DNA of 64,000 nucleotides from Scandinavium sp036409475 (GCF_036409475.1 NZ_JAYRCK010000011.1:79700-143699); one strand, 5' to 3'; shown: positions 53,066-63,591, counted from the stretch's first letter. Notes: a model not told the origin generated them from the letters alone. Numbers and translations are program-made.

Positions 53066-56000
53066 ATGAATAGATCATTGAACCAAAAAACGCCAAAAAA
53101 TTCCAGTAATATTGACGTTCAGGCATCATCAGAGTTGAGTACCTTTAATTTGTCAGCAGCTAGCGACAATGCAAATTTTAGCCAATCGGATGCTCTATCA
53201 TTTGCGAGTTTCCGTAAAGGAGAAGTTGATCCGCGTACAGGAAGCTTCAACTACTTTATTCCTATCGCCAGGCTGACAGGAAACCAGCAGAGAGGGCCTT
53301 CGATCGAGCTTTCACTTCGCCATAATCATTTTTCTAACAGAAATGAAGGATTTGGCAAAGGGTGGTCTCTGGGATTGAGCAAATTTTTTAAGGATAACTC
53401 ACGCATGAAGCTGCTCCTACGGGACGGCCGTGTAGTCGATCTTAAACTGACTGATAATATTTACACCGTTGAGACTGTCGATGTTCAGGATTTTGTTCTT
53501 ACTCAGCTCAGCAGTCCAACTGGCGCTTATCAGGTAGCCTATAAAGACGGCACGGTTGAGACACTAACCCCCGTCACATCAGATAATTCTTTCGTCTATG
53601 TTACGGAAATCAGACATGAAAATGGTTATAAACTGACAGTTCAATACTATTTCAGAGAAACGTTCTCGATCGAACCTTTCGTCGAACGTATCTACGATGA
53701 GTTCAACAACGATTTATTATCCATTACACGGCGTGGTAATGAGATCTACTATTATGTAGATATTGAAGTTTATAAAAACAAGCCATCTCTCACCAATAAA
53801 TTAACCCTTGTAGTTTCTGGAAATTTCAGAAGCATAACGCAATGCCAGGTGGCTCTTTCACCAACAATTGATATTCTTACATTTAACTATGCGGGAATAA
53901 ATTCTTGTCGCGTAATCACACAGGTAACCAGTAATTTTTTTGGGGAGGCTATCGAAACAATAAATTACAGTTCAGATATCTTAGCACCATCTGGCGCTCC
54001 TTTCGCTTCGCTACCAACCGTGAAATTATATACATTTTCAATGAGTTCACTTGGCACTGGCGCTACCAAAACTGAGAAACATGAATATAGTTATGGCTCG
54101 ACCTCAGGTTCTAATAACTTTCTTGGCTACAATGGCGTGTCATCATGGGATGATAATGCCATTGATAACATATATTCATGTCCATCTGGATACATCTATG
54201 AGGTAACGGAAAAATTTTTCCTGGATGATGTCGCATTGTATAGTAAAAAATACACTTATGATAAATTCCACAGGTTAATTCGCAGTAATTTTGTGGCAGA
54301 TCATTTTGTGGCTCCTGTATTAGCTCAAGAGATTACCGTAAAAAACACATACAATGGGAGCACCTCTCTTGATTATACAGCTTTACCTCGAACATATAAG
54401 CTGCCAGTACAGATAAAAACAGACTACAAAGAAACAGATCTTGAGGATTCTCACCTTCGCACCACAACGTTCCGTTCTGAATACGATAGTTATGGCAATA
54501 TCATTTCCAGCAGCGAATCTGGAAAAATGAAACTTAGATATACTTATTATTCTTCATCTGGAGCTGTTGATAATTGCCCTCCAGATCCTCATGGTTTTGT
54601 CCGACATTTATCTTCTATTGAAAGATATCAAAATGATATTTCTATTGATGGCATTGTATCTGAGTATTTTTATACCTCGGTGAGCAATAAGGATAATTAT
54701 CCCTACACCGTATTAAGTAATTCTGAAGAAAGAAAGATTACCGGAGGGCGATGGAATGAAGGATATAAAGTAATCTGGAACGAATATTATAAATCAACGG
54801 CATCCGAAAATTTCAATCGCGGACGACTGAAAAGTACCACGTTGCGTTTATCTCAGATGAATGGCACGACGGTGGCATTCAATTACACCTTATCTTCAGC
54901 GGGTGACGAAATTACTACAGCGACAACGCAGATCGGATGGGACAACAGTACGTTGACATACTCTGAGACTGCTATGTCATTAACTGGCTGGCCGACAAAA
55001 TTAAAAGATGCTCTTGACGTTATTACTGAAATTAATTATGACTCATTTGGACGAAGTACTTCGGTGACAAGAGCTAAAGGTACGGATAAAGAGAGCACGA
55101 CCACATACCGTTATGAGTATGATCGCACGACTAAATGTCTCAGCAAAACAACAAATGCTCCCGAAGTCAACGCAGTAACGGAAATATATGATGCGATGGG
55201 TAATGTCGTTAAGCTTGTCGCTAGTGGGCAAAATCTCATGGTCGCCGAATTCGATACTCAAGGGCAATTATTATTAGAAACTCACTACGACTATAACGTA
55301 CCTTTATCGAACAGATCCGAAGGAAATTTAAGTCTGACTGACTCATATATATACGATGTTCTGGGTAACCCAAGACAGGCTAATTATCATGATGGTTTTA
55401 CCAAATACAGTCGATTCAATATAGGAGATGCACAACTCATTGAGTATACTACCGTATCAGAACAGAATACTAAATTTAATTATGAAATGACAGATTTTGA
55501 TCCCTATTCATTACGTCCGGTAAAAAATTATGAATACAAAAAAGATGGCGTGACTGTCGCAACCTTAACCTGCTATTACTATGATACCTTTTATCGCATA
55601 AAGGATATCGAACTTACAGATAGCACTAGCACTAAGAGTGTCAAAAAAACATATGCGTATGATTTTTTTGATCGCCCCAATTTATTGACTGAAACAGGAC
55701 AGGAGGAGAGCGAGGTACGTACGACAAAAATAAATTATTGGCCTTATGGCCTGGAACCTAAAGTTGAAAGCACGGCTATTGACGATACAACCATTGGATA
55801 TTTAAATTATGATGGTTTGGGGCGTTTGACGCAAGAAGATCGTAATCCCAATCAGCTAGATCGCTTCGTGACGCGATATGAATATGAAGCTGGATATACG
55901 GTAGCCAGTAAAAAAACAACACCGCGTAATAGAGCTATTCAATATACTTATTTCCCTGAATTTGATTCGTTACCTGCAACAATTACCATGCCAGGAAATG

Positions 56001-58315
56001 AAGGAAAATATCAATACGAGTATAACAAAGATACGGTGAAGCTTATCAGAGAGACCTATACACTCGGGTCTAAAAAAAATATACGTGATATCACGTATGA
56101 TCAAAACCTGAACGTAATCAGTGAAACAGTCACTGATGGTTTTGCTATCGGCAGCTACAAGAATGAATTTCTGCGTACGACTTCTGGACGGATAAAGAAG
56201 ATGATTAAATCATCTGCAGGAAGACCGTCCCAAACCATCAATTATAGTTATGATTCAGCAGGACGAGTGAGTAAAATCTATATCAATTATGATGAGAGAA
56301 ACGATCTGGAAATCAGCGTATTTTATCTGGCTGGAGATTTACCATCGGATGTTTCCTATATTTTTAAACAGTCGAATCGGAACGATCAGGTATACAGACT
56401 CGAACTTTCTTATGATCATCAGCTACGTGTTATAAATAAAGTTTATTCTGATACTACCGGAAAGGTGCTTGCACACCATAAAGAGGAATTTAATGGATTC
56501 GGTAATGTTATTAAGAAAGATATTTTCACAACCCCTGCGAATTCAACGATAACGACATACGATTTTGACTATCTTGGGCGTTTGATAACTGCCGATATTT
56601 CAAATCTGTCAACAGCCTATCCTACGAACGCTAATGGATATAACATCACATGGTATAAGTATATTTATGACAAGTTCAACAATATTTCCTCTTGTAGAAC
56701 AGTAGATGAGAGTTCCAGTAATACAACTATTACAGATTTTACATATGCAGGGAAAAACCCATTTGAATTAATAAGAATATCCCAATCGGGGTACCAACCT
56801 TCTTTACCTGTAATGCTTAGCTATGATGAATCTGGAAATATTATAACAAAATCAACGGGTAACCGTTCGTTCACCTATGCGTATGATTCATTTGAGAAAT
56901 TAGCCAAAGTTTTCGAGTCGAACCGTACTGTATCCTTTCAATCCAATAGTGAAGGTTCATTGGGTAGTGAAGAATTGAGTGTAGAAGATGTCAGATCGCG
57001 TGGTTATGGCACCAGCTTTGGCTATAGCAACAGTATATTCGATACCTCATGGAGAAAACAGGCAACATCAACAACAAATGAGCACATTGCCAGTTATATC
57101 CATACTCCGGCCGGGGTCGATACGATGAACGTACTGGGCGGTGGTTCAGGTAGTTACACGAAAACACAAACACTACAATTCAGCGATCGCCTCGGTGGGG
57201 TGTTTGGCGAAATCGATGGCTCGCTCCCCTCCCCAGGAGAAGTTACGCCTTTACTATATAGCCCTTATGGTTATATCAAGGATGCAGAAGTTCCAGCGGC
57301 CTATGATCCCATCCGATTTGCAGGAGCCCGGTATGATGATCTAACAAAGCTTTATCATTTAGGAAATGGCACACGAGCGTACGACAGTTCGTTGATGCGC
57401 TTTATGCAATATGACGCTATGAGTCCTTTCGGCAAGGGTGGAATTAACCCTTACAATTATTGCATCTGTGATCCCATAACCTACTCTGATCTCTCCGGGC
57501 AGGGACGCGATGTTGCAATAATGTTTGCCTCTTTGGGACTGGTTCTTTCTATATTTAGTTTTGGGCTTGGTGCACTTGCGCTTCTGGGGTCGGCACCACT
57601 CCTGTTGAGTGGTATAGCACTGGCTGGAGGTGTCCTCGGTGTTGCTGGTGCTGCGACGGGTCTTGCTGCGACTTTAGTGGAAGATGATAATGTCGCTCAG
57701 CAGCTAACCATTGCCAGTGCAGTACTCGGTGGGGCAGGCATCTTATTTGAAAGTTTTCCGGCAATCATGTTTATCGGACACCGTGTTACATGGCGATTGG
57801 CGCAAAAATATTCAACCAGTAGAGTTATCCAGATAAACACTGGGTTTCAAAAAGTTTATCCAGGGGCAAACTATACAATCTCCGGAAAGTTCATGTTCAA
57901 TGGCCGTAATACTCGAATGGTCAAAGCACATGGTAATATTGATAGCCTGGCGGTCCCCGTAGAGGTTGCAAACAATCCTGGGCGCTGGGTGGATCAAGGT
58001 AAAAGCGTGGAAGAGTTTGCAAACTTTACTCGCACTGTTCTTAACAGCACTGCCCTGGACGACAGTGACAGTGCAATTTTTCTGGCTGCATGTGGTGGAT
58101 CGCCAGCAGGTGCACGTAACAATGCACAAAATCTTGCAACTGCCCTGAACAGGAGTGTCTATGCTTTCCCCTCTCGCAAAATCTTCAGTATCGTGGGGGG
58201 GACTTTTACGGATCCAAAGATAACGGTATTTGGAACGCCCTGGTTTATGAAGCTAAAACAATTCAACCCAGGAGTTGCAATGGGGGAGGCAATACCGATG
58301 TTCCCACTTGCGTAG
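53066..58315 (+). CDS. Large RHS/YD-repeat protein with a variable C-terminal domain (putative polymorphic toxin)
   Basis: 1749 residues, no signal peptide. The ATG at 53066 has GGAG 7 bp upstream, so it is preferred to the ATG at 53009. The N-terminal part (FRKGEVDPRTGSFNYFIPI) is typical of RHS shells, followed by many YD-type repeats (about 350-1350). The core ends with RFAGARYDDL...YHLGNGTRAYDS, MRFMQYDAMSPFGKGGINPY and SDLSG (1475-1479); D1450, D1469 and D1475 are candidates for the aspartyl self-cleavage site. The C-terminal 270 residues hold two or three hydrophobic segments (about 1485-1560), then a soluble domain with AHGN (H1622) and IFLAACGG (C1676). That pair resembles caspase/CHAT-type His-Cys dyads. 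No VgrG, PAAR or immunity gene is adjacent. AT-rich compared with the chromosome. Confidence 0.85.
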   Translation: MNRSLNQKTPKNSSNIDVQASSELSTFNLSAASDNANFSQSDALSFASFRKGEVDPRTGSFNYFIPIARLTGNQQRGPSIELSLRHNHFSNRNEGFGKGWSLGLSKFFKDNSRMKLLLRDGRVVDLKLTDNIYTVETVDVQDFVLTQLSSPTGAYQVAYKDGTVETLTPVTSDNSFVYVTEIRHENGYKLTVQYYFRETFSIEPFVERIYDEFNNDLLSITRRGNEIYYYVDIEVYKNKPSLTNKLTLVVSGNFRSITQCQVALSPTIDILTFNYAGINSCRVITQVTSNFFGEAIETINYSSDILAPSGAPFASLPTVKLYTFSMSSLGTGATKTEKHEYSYGSTSGSNNFLGYNGVSSWDDNAIDNIYSCPSGYIYEVTEKFFLDDVALYSKKYTYDKFHRLIRSNFVADHFVAPVLAQEITVKNTYNGSTSLDYTALPRTYKLPVQIKTDYKETDLEDSHLRTTTFRSEYDSYGNIISSSESGKMKLRYTYYSSSGAVDNCPPDPHGFVRHLSSIERYQNDISIDGIVSEYFYTSVSNKDNYPYTVLSNSEERKITGGRWNEGYKVIWNEYYKSTASENFNRGRLKSTTLRLSQMNGTTVAFNYTLSSAGDEITTATTQIGWDNSTLTYSETAMSLTGWPTKLKDALDVITEINYDSFGRSTSVTRAKGTDKESTTTYRYEYDRTTKCLSKTTNAPEVNAVTEIYDAMGNVVKLVASGQNLMVAEFDTQGQLLLETHYDYNVPLSNRSEGNLSLTDSYIYDVLGNPRQANYHDGFTKYSRFNIGDAQLIEYTTVSEQNTKFNYEMTDFDPYSLRPVKNYEYKKDGVTVATLTCYYYDTFYRIKDIELTDSTSTKSVKKTYAYDFFDRPNLLTETGQEESEVRTTKINYWPYGLEPKVESTAIDDTTIGYLNYDGLGRLTQEDRNPNQLDRFVTRYEYEAGYTVASKKTTPRNRAIQYTYFPEFDSLPATITMPGNEGKYQYEYNKDTVKLIRETYTLGSKKNIRDITYDQNLNVISETVTDGFAIGSYKNEFLRTTSGRIKKMIKSSAGRPSQTINYSYDSAGRVSKIYINYDERNDLEISVFYLAGDLPSDVSYIFKQSNRNDQVYRLELSYDHQLRVINKVYSDTTGKVLAHHKEEFNGFGNVIKKDIFTTPANSTITTYDFDYLGRLITADISNLSTAYPTNANGYNITWYKYIYDKFNNISSCRTVDESSSNTTITDFTYAGKNPFELIRISQSGYQPSLPVMLSYDESGNIITKSTGNRSFTYAYDSFEKLAKVFESNRTVSFQSNSEGSLGSEELSVEDVRSRGYGTSFGYSNSIFDTSWRKQATSTTNEHIASYIHTPAGVDTMNVLGGGSGSYTKTQTLQFSDRLGGVFGEIDGSLPSPGEVTPLLYSPYGYIKDAEVPAAYDPIRFAGARYDDLTKLYHLGNGTRAYDSSLMRFMQYDAMSPFGKGGINPYNYCICDPITYSDLSGQGRDVAIMFASLGLVLSIFSFGLGALALLGSAPLLLSGIALAGGVLGVAGAATGLAATLVEDDNVAQQLTIASAVLGGAGILFESFPAIMFIGHRVTWRLAQKYSTSRVIQINTGFQKVYPGANYTISGKFMFNGRNTRMVKAHGNIDSLAVPVEVANNPGRWVDQGKSVEEFANFTRTVLNSTALDDSDSAIFLAACGGSPAGARNNAQNLATALNRSVYAFPSRKIFSIVGGTFTDPKITVFGTPWFMKLKQFNPGVAMGEAIPMFPLA

Positions 58316-58332
58316 TGTGAAATGAACATTTG

Positions 58333-58373
58333 GTGGAGTTACCTGTTTGTTGCGGTATTTCAGGTGACTCCAC
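58333..58373. terminator. Stem-loop after the RHS gene
   Basis: Long inverted repeat GTGGAGTTACCTG / CAGGTGACTCCAC (12 of 13 paired) with a 15-base loop, 18 bp after the stop. Only a short T-run (ATTTT) follows, so it may be a weak terminator or mRNA stabiliser. The rest of 58374-58513 shows nothing. Confidence 0.45.
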
Positions 58374-58513
58374 TACAGTATTTTGACATCAAGACTGAAT
58401 ATACAGATACTCCACAAAACTCAATTATAATCGGTATCATGCACCACTTTGAACATTTCGAACTCCACTGACCTCAAGCCAACTCTATCTAAATCAGGTT
58501 GCATCTGGGGGCT

Positions 58514-59872
58514 TCAAAAAAATGGAGTATGCCGATCCAGAACTGACGACGAGAGTGAAAACCAGGTTCCGCGTTGCCAGTGACGTCGCCAAATCCATGC
58601 CAGAGAGAGCCCGCGCAGCGCGAGAAACACCGCCAGCGACAGCCACAATCCGTGGTTGCCAAACAGCGGCACGGTTAACAGGGTCAGAGCAAAGCCAGCG
58701 GCGGCGACAGCCATGCTGTTACGCATTTCCGCCCCTCGTGTCGCACCGATAAACATGCCATCCAGCAAATAACACCAGACGCCAATCACCGGCAGAATGA
58801 CCTGCCAGATAACATAACGATCGGCCAGCTCACGCAGTTGTGGCAGAGAAGTCAGCATCGCCACAATGTGCTCCCCGCCGACGGCATAAATCATGGCAAA
58901 CGCCAGTGCCACTAAGCCGGATTGTCGGCACGCCGCTTTCCAGACGTGCAGCAGTTGGCTGTCATCTCTTGCGCCATATGCTTGCCCAGAATGGGCTTCA
59001 ACCGCATAAGCAAAACCATCCAGCGCGTAGGCGGTGAACGTCAGCATGGTCATCAACACGGCGTTGACCGCGACAATGTCGCTGCCCAAACGCGCGCCAA
59101 ACACGGTCAGAGCGCCAAAGCAGAGTTGCAGTAGCAGCGAACGCAGCATGATGTCCCGGTTGAGTGCCAACAGACGACGAACATTACCACGCCAGGCCTC
59201 TTTCAACAGCGCTAACGAAATGCCACGCAAATGCAGTACCCGCCGAACCATCAGCAAGCCAATGAAGAAAGTGACATATTCCGAACACGCGGTTGCCAGC
59301 GCTGCGCCCTGCACGTTCATGTGCAGACCCATCACCAGCCACAAATCGAGCACGATGTTCAGCACATTCCCCACCACCAGCAAAATGACCGGTGCGCGAG
59401 CATACTGCACACCAAGCAGCCAGCCCAGTAAGACCAGGTTTGCCAGAGAAGCGGGCGCGCTGAGCCAGCGGATCTCAAGGAAGCGCCTTGCCTGTTCCAG
59501 CACCGCATCGCTGCCACCGACAATATGCAGCGCCAGCTCGATAAGCGGCGTACGAAGCAGGACAATCGCGAACCCGGCAGCCAGCGCCAGTAACAGCGGT
59601 TGTACCAAAGCACGCGCCAGCCGCTGGGGGTCTTTCGCGCCATAAGCCTGAGCCGTCAGGCCGGTGGTGCTCATTCGCAGGAAAAGCAGCAGCATGAAGA
59701 GGAAGCTGGTCGCCATTGAACCCACTGCGACACCGCCCAGATACACAGGACTATCCAGATGCCCGATCACCGCCGTATCCACCAGCCCCAGTAAAGGGAC
59801 AGTGATATTGGAGAAAATCATCGGCAGCGCAAGACGCCACAATGCCTTGTCCGCAGCAGTGAATAGCGACAT
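58514..59872 (-). CDS. dinF: MATE-family efflux transporter DinF
   Basis: 452 residues with 12 transmembrane helices, close to E. coli DinF throughout (IFSNITVPLLGLVDTAVIGH). The MATE family exports organic cations, bile salts or oxidised compounds; DinF is linked to oxidative stress protection. It follows lexA as in E. coli and belongs to the SOS operon. Confidence 0.97.
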   Translation of the reverse strand: MSLFTAADKALWRLALPMIFSNITVPLLGLVDTAVIGHLDSPVYLGGVAVGSMATSFLFMLLLFLRMSTTGLTAQAYGAKDPQRLARALVQPLLLALAAGFAIVLLRTPLIELALHIVGGSDAVLEQARRFLEIRWLSAPASLANLVLLGWLLGVQYARAPVILLVVGNVLNIVLDLWLVMGLHMNVQGAALATACSEYVTFFIGLLMVRRVLHLRGISLALLKEAWRGNVRRLLALNRDIMLRSLLLQLCFGALTVFGARLGSDIVAVNAVLMTMLTFTAYALDGFAYAVEAHSGQAYGARDDSQLLHVWKAACRQSGLVALAFAMIYAVGGEHIVAMLTSLPQLRELADRYVIWQVILPVIGVWCYLLDGMFIGATRGAEMRNSMAVAAAGFALTLLTVPLFGNHGLWLSLAVFLALRGLSLAWIWRRHWQRGTWFSLSSSVLDRHTPFF

Positions 59873-59897
59873 CGGAAAACCTGTGAGAGTGGAAAGG

Positions 59898-59928
59898 TAA
59901 AACGAAGTGGCGCCAGAATTGCGCCACT
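59898..59928 (-). terminator. Attenuating hairpin between lexA and dinF
   Basis: On the minus strand a perfect 8-bp stem AGTGGCGC / GCGCCACT with a 7-base loop, then TCGTTTT, 31 bp after lexA. It would reduce dinF transcription from the lexA promoter. Confidence 0.65.
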
Positions 59929-59958
59929 CAAAACACGAAGCAGAAGGCTAAAGGATGA

Positions 59959-60567
59959 TTATAGCCATTCGCCGTTACGGATCACGCCAACCGCCAGGCC
60001 TTCAATAGAGAAGTTCTGTTCGCGCAGGTCGACCACGATCGGGGAAAATTCGCTGTTTTCAGGCAGAAGCTCAACGGTGCTGCCCTGTTTTTTCAGGCGT
60101 TTGACCGTCACTTCATCGTCGATGCGCGCGACAACCACCTGGCCGTTACGCACATCCTGAGTTTTATGCACCGCCAGCAGGTCGCCATCAAGGATGCCGA
60201 TGTCGCGCATCGACATGCCGCTGACGCGCAGCAGGAAATCTGCGCTTGGCTTGAACATGCCTGGATCAACCTGATAATGGCCTTCAATATGTTGCTGTGC
60301 CAGCAGCGGCTCACCGGCTGCCACGCGGCCAATCAGTGGGATGCCCGCTTCTTCTTCAACCAGAAGACGAATGCCGCGAGAAGCCCCGGAGACAATCTCA
60401 AGCACGCCTTTACGCGCCAGCGCTTTCAGGTGCTCTTCAGCCGCATTAGGGGACTTAAATCCCAGGCGCTGTGCAATTTCCGCACGCGTCGGTGGCATGC
60501 CCGTCTGGCTGATGTGATCCCGGATGAGATCAAACACCTCTTGCTGCCTGGTCGTTAACGCTTTCAT
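59959..60567 (-). CDS. lexA: SOS repressor LexA
   Basis: 202 residues, identical in length to E. coli LexA. N-terminal winged helix (LTTRQQEVFDLIRDHI), Ala-Gly cleavage site in GRVAAGEP (A84-G85), catalytic Ser119 in SGMSMRDIGI and Lys156 in VVARIDDEVTVKRLKK. It represses SOS genes and self-cleaves with RecA. Two LexA boxes lie upstream. Confidence 0.99.
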   Translation of the reverse strand: MKALTTRQQEVFDLIRDHISQTGMPPTRAEIAQRLGFKSPNAAEEHLKALARKGVLEIVSGASRGIRLLVEEEAGIPLIGRVAAGEPLLAQQHIEGHYQVDPGMFKPSADFLLRVSGMSMRDIGILDGDLLAVHKTQDVRNGQVVVARIDDEVTVKRLKKQGSTVELLPENSEFSPIVVDLREQNFSIEGLAVGVIRNGEWL

Positions 60568-60575
60568 TCCGCCCC

Positions 60576-60591
60576 CTGGGTGTATATACAG
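60576..60591 (-). promoter_or_regulatory. LexA box 1 (promoter-proximal) of lexA
   Basis: The minus strand reads CTGTATATACACCCAG, a CTG-N10-CAG SOS box, 9 bp before the lexA ATG, identical to the E. coli site as remembered. Confidence 0.95.
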
Positions 60592-60596
60592 TTATG

Positions 60597-60612
60597 CTGT
60601 GAGTATATACAG
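60597..60612 (-). promoter_or_regulatory. LexA box 2 (distal) of lexA
   Basis: The minus strand reads CTGTATATACTCACAG; 21 bp centre-to-centre from the first box. The double box makes the lexA operator autoregulatory. Confidence 0.95.
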
Positions 60613-60676
60613 TTGATGGCGAATTTGGAACCGCAAAACGCACAAAAAACCAGACGGTTGCGTAATTATGTGGCGT

Positions 60677-61045
60677 CTATCGAAAATACGACCACAGTAG
60701 CAGCACCCAGGTGATGACGGCAATAAAGATAGCCAGCAGAACTGCGGCAGACCCCATATCCTTCGCGCGCCCTGACAACTCGTGATGCTCCGGCCCGATA
60801 CGGTCGACCACCGCTTCAATCGCACTGTTGAGAATTTCCACTATCATCACCAGAAGCACCGAACCAATCAGCAGGACGCGGGTGATAGCATCCACGTCCA
60901 GCCAGCAGGCAATAATAACGGCGATAACGGCAGCGGTGCCCTCCTGACGGAAAGCGGCTTCGTGCTTCCACGCCGCACGAAAACCTTTCCAGGAGTAGCC
61001 TGTTGCCTTGATGATTCGGGTTAACCCGGTGGTATTATTGGCCAT
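60677..61045 (-). CDS. dgkA: Diacylglycerol kinase DgkA
   Basis: 122 residues, three transmembrane helices, starting MANNTTGLTRIIKATGYSWK as in E. coli; the motif EILNSAIEAVVDRIG contains the catalytic residues. It phosphorylates diacylglycerol (from MDO and LPS modification) to phosphatidate in the inner membrane. The ATG at 61045 gives the exact E. coli length. Divergent from plsB. Confidence 0.98.
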   Translation of the reverse strand: MANNTTGLTRIIKATGYSWKGFRAAWKHEAAFRQEGTAAVIAVIIACWLDVDAITRVLLIGSVLLVMIVEILNSAIEAVVDRIGPEHHELSGRAKDMGSAAVLLAIFIAVITWVLLLWSYFR

Positions 61046-61173
61046 CAAAAGAACCTTTTTATTTATTAACGTCAATGTCCCTGCGCGCCGTAAGTGGTAG
61101 AACAGATATTCTGCTTACTTTCTGTTATCCTTGCGACGCATTTGCATGATTAACCAGAGGCTTTACATCGTTT

Positions 61174-63591
61174 ATGTCTGGCTGGCCACGAATTTACTAC
61201 AAATTACTGAATTTACCATTAAGCGTGCTGGTAAAAAGCAAGTCCATTCCGGCAAATCCTGCCCAGGAACTTGGACTCGATACCTCACGCCCAATTATGT
61301 ACGTTCTGCCCTATAACTCGAAGGCAGATCTGCTGACGTTACGCGCCCAATGTCTGGCGCACGATCTCCCGGATCCGCTGGAGCCGCTGGTGATCGACGG
61401 AACCGAGCTGCCGCGTTACGTGTTCATTCACGGCGGGCCGCGCGCGTTCACTTATTACACGCCGAAAGAAGAATCCATCAAGCTGTTCCACAACTATCTG
61501 GACCTGCATCGCAGCAACCCGGATCTCGACGTGCAGATGGTGCCGGTTTCGGTGATGTTTGGGCGTTCTCCGGGGCGCGAAAAAGGCGAAGTTAACCCGC
61601 CACTGCGCATGATGAACGGTTTCCAGAAGTTCTTCGCCGTCACCTGGCTTGGTCGTGACAGCTTCGTGCGTTTCTCGCCGTCCGTGTCACTGCGCCGCAT
61701 GGCGACCGAACACGGCACAGACAAAATTATTGCGCAGAAGCTGGCTCGTGTGGCACGTACGCACTTCGCCCGTCAGCGTCTGGCGGCCGTAGGCCCGCGC
61801 CTGCCTGCGCGTCAGGATTTGTTCAACAAGCTGCTGGCGTCCAAAGCGATTGCCCGCGCCGTTGAAGATGAAGCGCGCAGCAAGAAAATCTCCCACGAAA
61901 AAGCGCAGCAGAACGCCATTGCGCTGATGGAAGAGATTGCGGCTAACTTCTCTTACGAGATGATCCGCCTGACAGACCGCGTCCTGGGCTTTACCTGGAA
62001 CCGCCTCTATCAGGGGATTAACGTTAACAACGCCGAGCGAGTACGCCAGTTGGCCCACGACGGTCACGAGATTGTCTATGTGCCTTGCCACCGCAGCCAC
62101 ATGGACTATCTGCTGCTCTCTTACGTGCTCTACCATCAAGGGCTGGTGCCGCCGCACATCGCTGCGGGGATCAACCTGAACTTCTGGCCAGCCGGCCCGA
62201 TTTTCCGCCGCCTGGGCGCGTTCTTTATTCGTCGTACCTTCAAGGGCAACAAGCTCTATTCCACCGTGTTCCGTGAATACCTCGGCGAACTGTTCAGCCG
62301 TGGTTACTCCGTTGAGTACTTCGTGGAAGGTGGCCGTTCCCGTACTGGTCGCCTGCTCGACCCGAAAACCGGCACGCTGTCGATGACCATTCAGGCGATG
62401 CTGCGCGGCGGGACACGTCCAATCACACTCGTGCCAATTTACATCGGCTACGAGCACGTGATGGAAGTGGGCACCTACGCGAAAGAGCTGCGTGGCGCGA
62501 CCAAAGAGAAAGAGAGCCTGCCTCAGATGCTGAAAGGCCTGAGCAAGCTGCGTAATCTCGGCCAGGGCTATGTGAACTTTGGCGAACCGATGCCGCTGAT
62601 GACCTACCTCAATCAGCACGTGCCAGAATGGCGCGAGTCTATCGACCCGATTGAAGCAATTCGCCCGGCCTGGCTGACGCCAACGGTGAACAACATTGCC
62701 GAAGACCTGATGGTGCGCATCAACAACGCAGGCGCGGCGAATGCCATGAACCTGTGTGTGACCGCGCTGTTGGCTTCTCGTCAACGTTCTTTGACCCGCG
62801 AACAGCTCGCCCAGCAGTTAGACTGCTATCTGCAGCTGATGCGCAATGTGCCGTATTCGAAGGATTCGACCGTGCCTGCCCTCAGCGCCAACGAACTTAT
62901 CGATCATGCGCTGCAGATGAATAAGTTCGAAGTGGAGAAAGACACCATCGGTGACATCATCATTCTGCCGCGCGAGCAGGCGGTGCTGATGACCTACTAT
63001 CGCAACAACATCACGCATATGCTGATGATCCCGTCCTTGCTGGCCGCGATTGTCACTCAGCATCGTAAACTCTCACGCGAAGAGATGGTTCGCCACGTCG
63101 AGACCCTGTACCCGATGCTGAAAGCCGAGCTGTTCCTGCGCTGGGAAAAAACCGAACTGGCGGGCGTTATCGACCTGTTGCTGGCAGAAATGCAGCGTCA
63201 GGAGTTGGTCACGGTTGAGAATGACACGGTCAGCATTAACCCGTCTCACTCCCGCACGCTGCAGTTGCTGGCAGCCGGTGCGCGCGAGACGCTGCAACGC
63301 TACGCCATCACCTTCTGGCTGCTGAGCGCGAACCCGTCAATCAACCGCAGTACGCTGGAGAAAGAAAGCCGCACCGTGGCACAGCGTCTCTCCGTGCTGC
63401 ACGGCATCAACGCGCCAGAGTTCTTCGACAAAGCAGTATTCAGCACCTTGGTGCTGACGCTGCGTGACGAGGGCTTTATCAGCGACTCCGGCGATGCCGA
63501 ACCGGCGGAAACCATGAAGGTTTACCAGATGCTGGCGGAGCTGATCACTTCCGATGTGCGTTTGACGATTGAGAGCGCCAGTCAGGACTAG
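61174..63591 (+). CDS. plsB: Glycerol-3-phosphate acyltransferase PlsB
   Basis: 805 residues (E. coli 807), with MSGWPRIYYKLLNLPLSVLV at the start and the acyltransferase motifs VPCHRSHMDYLLLSY (HX4D) and FVEGGRSRTGRLLDP. It catalyses the first acylation in phospholipid synthesis at the inner membrane. Start and length match E. coli. Confidence 0.98.
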   Translation: MSGWPRIYYKLLNLPLSVLVKSKSIPANPAQELGLDTSRPIMYVLPYNSKADLLTLRAQCLAHDLPDPLEPLVIDGTELPRYVFIHGGPRAFTYYTPKEESIKLFHNYLDLHRSNPDLDVQMVPVSVMFGRSPGREKGEVNPPLRMMNGFQKFFAVTWLGRDSFVRFSPSVSLRRMATEHGTDKIIAQKLARVARTHFARQRLAAVGPRLPARQDLFNKLLASKAIARAVEDEARSKKISHEKAQQNAIALMEEIAANFSYEMIRLTDRVLGFTWNRLYQGINVNNAERVRQLAHDGHEIVYVPCHRSHMDYLLLSYVLYHQGLVPPHIAAGINLNFWPAGPIFRRLGAFFIRRTFKGNKLYSTVFREYLGELFSRGYSVEYFVEGGRSRTGRLLDPKTGTLSMTIQAMLRGGTRPITLVPIYIGYEHVMEVGTYAKELRGATKEKESLPQMLKGLSKLRNLGQGYVNFGEPMPLMTYLNQHVPEWRESIDPIEAIRPAWLTPTVNNIAEDLMVRINNAGAANAMNLCVTALLASRQRSLTREQLAQQLDCYLQLMRNVPYSKDSTVPALSANELIDHALQMNKFEVEKDTIGDIIILPREQAVLMTYYRNNITHMLMIPSLLAAIVTQHRKLSREEMVRHVETLYPMLKAELFLRWEKTELAGVIDLLLAEMQRQELVTVENDTVSINPSHSRTLQLLAAGARETLQRYAITFWLLSANPSINRSTLEKESRTVAQRLSVLHGINAPEFFDKAVFSTLVLTLRDEGFISDSGDAEPAETMKVYQMLAELITSDVRLTIESASQD

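Noticed and set aside
58390..58412. LexA box near dinF 3' end (CTGAATATACAG)
   Set aside because: Spacing between CTG and CAG is six rather than ten.
61687..62784. A 365-codon minus-strand open frame
   Set aside because: Antisense to plsB, low-complexity His/Arg/Gln composition typical of shadow frames.
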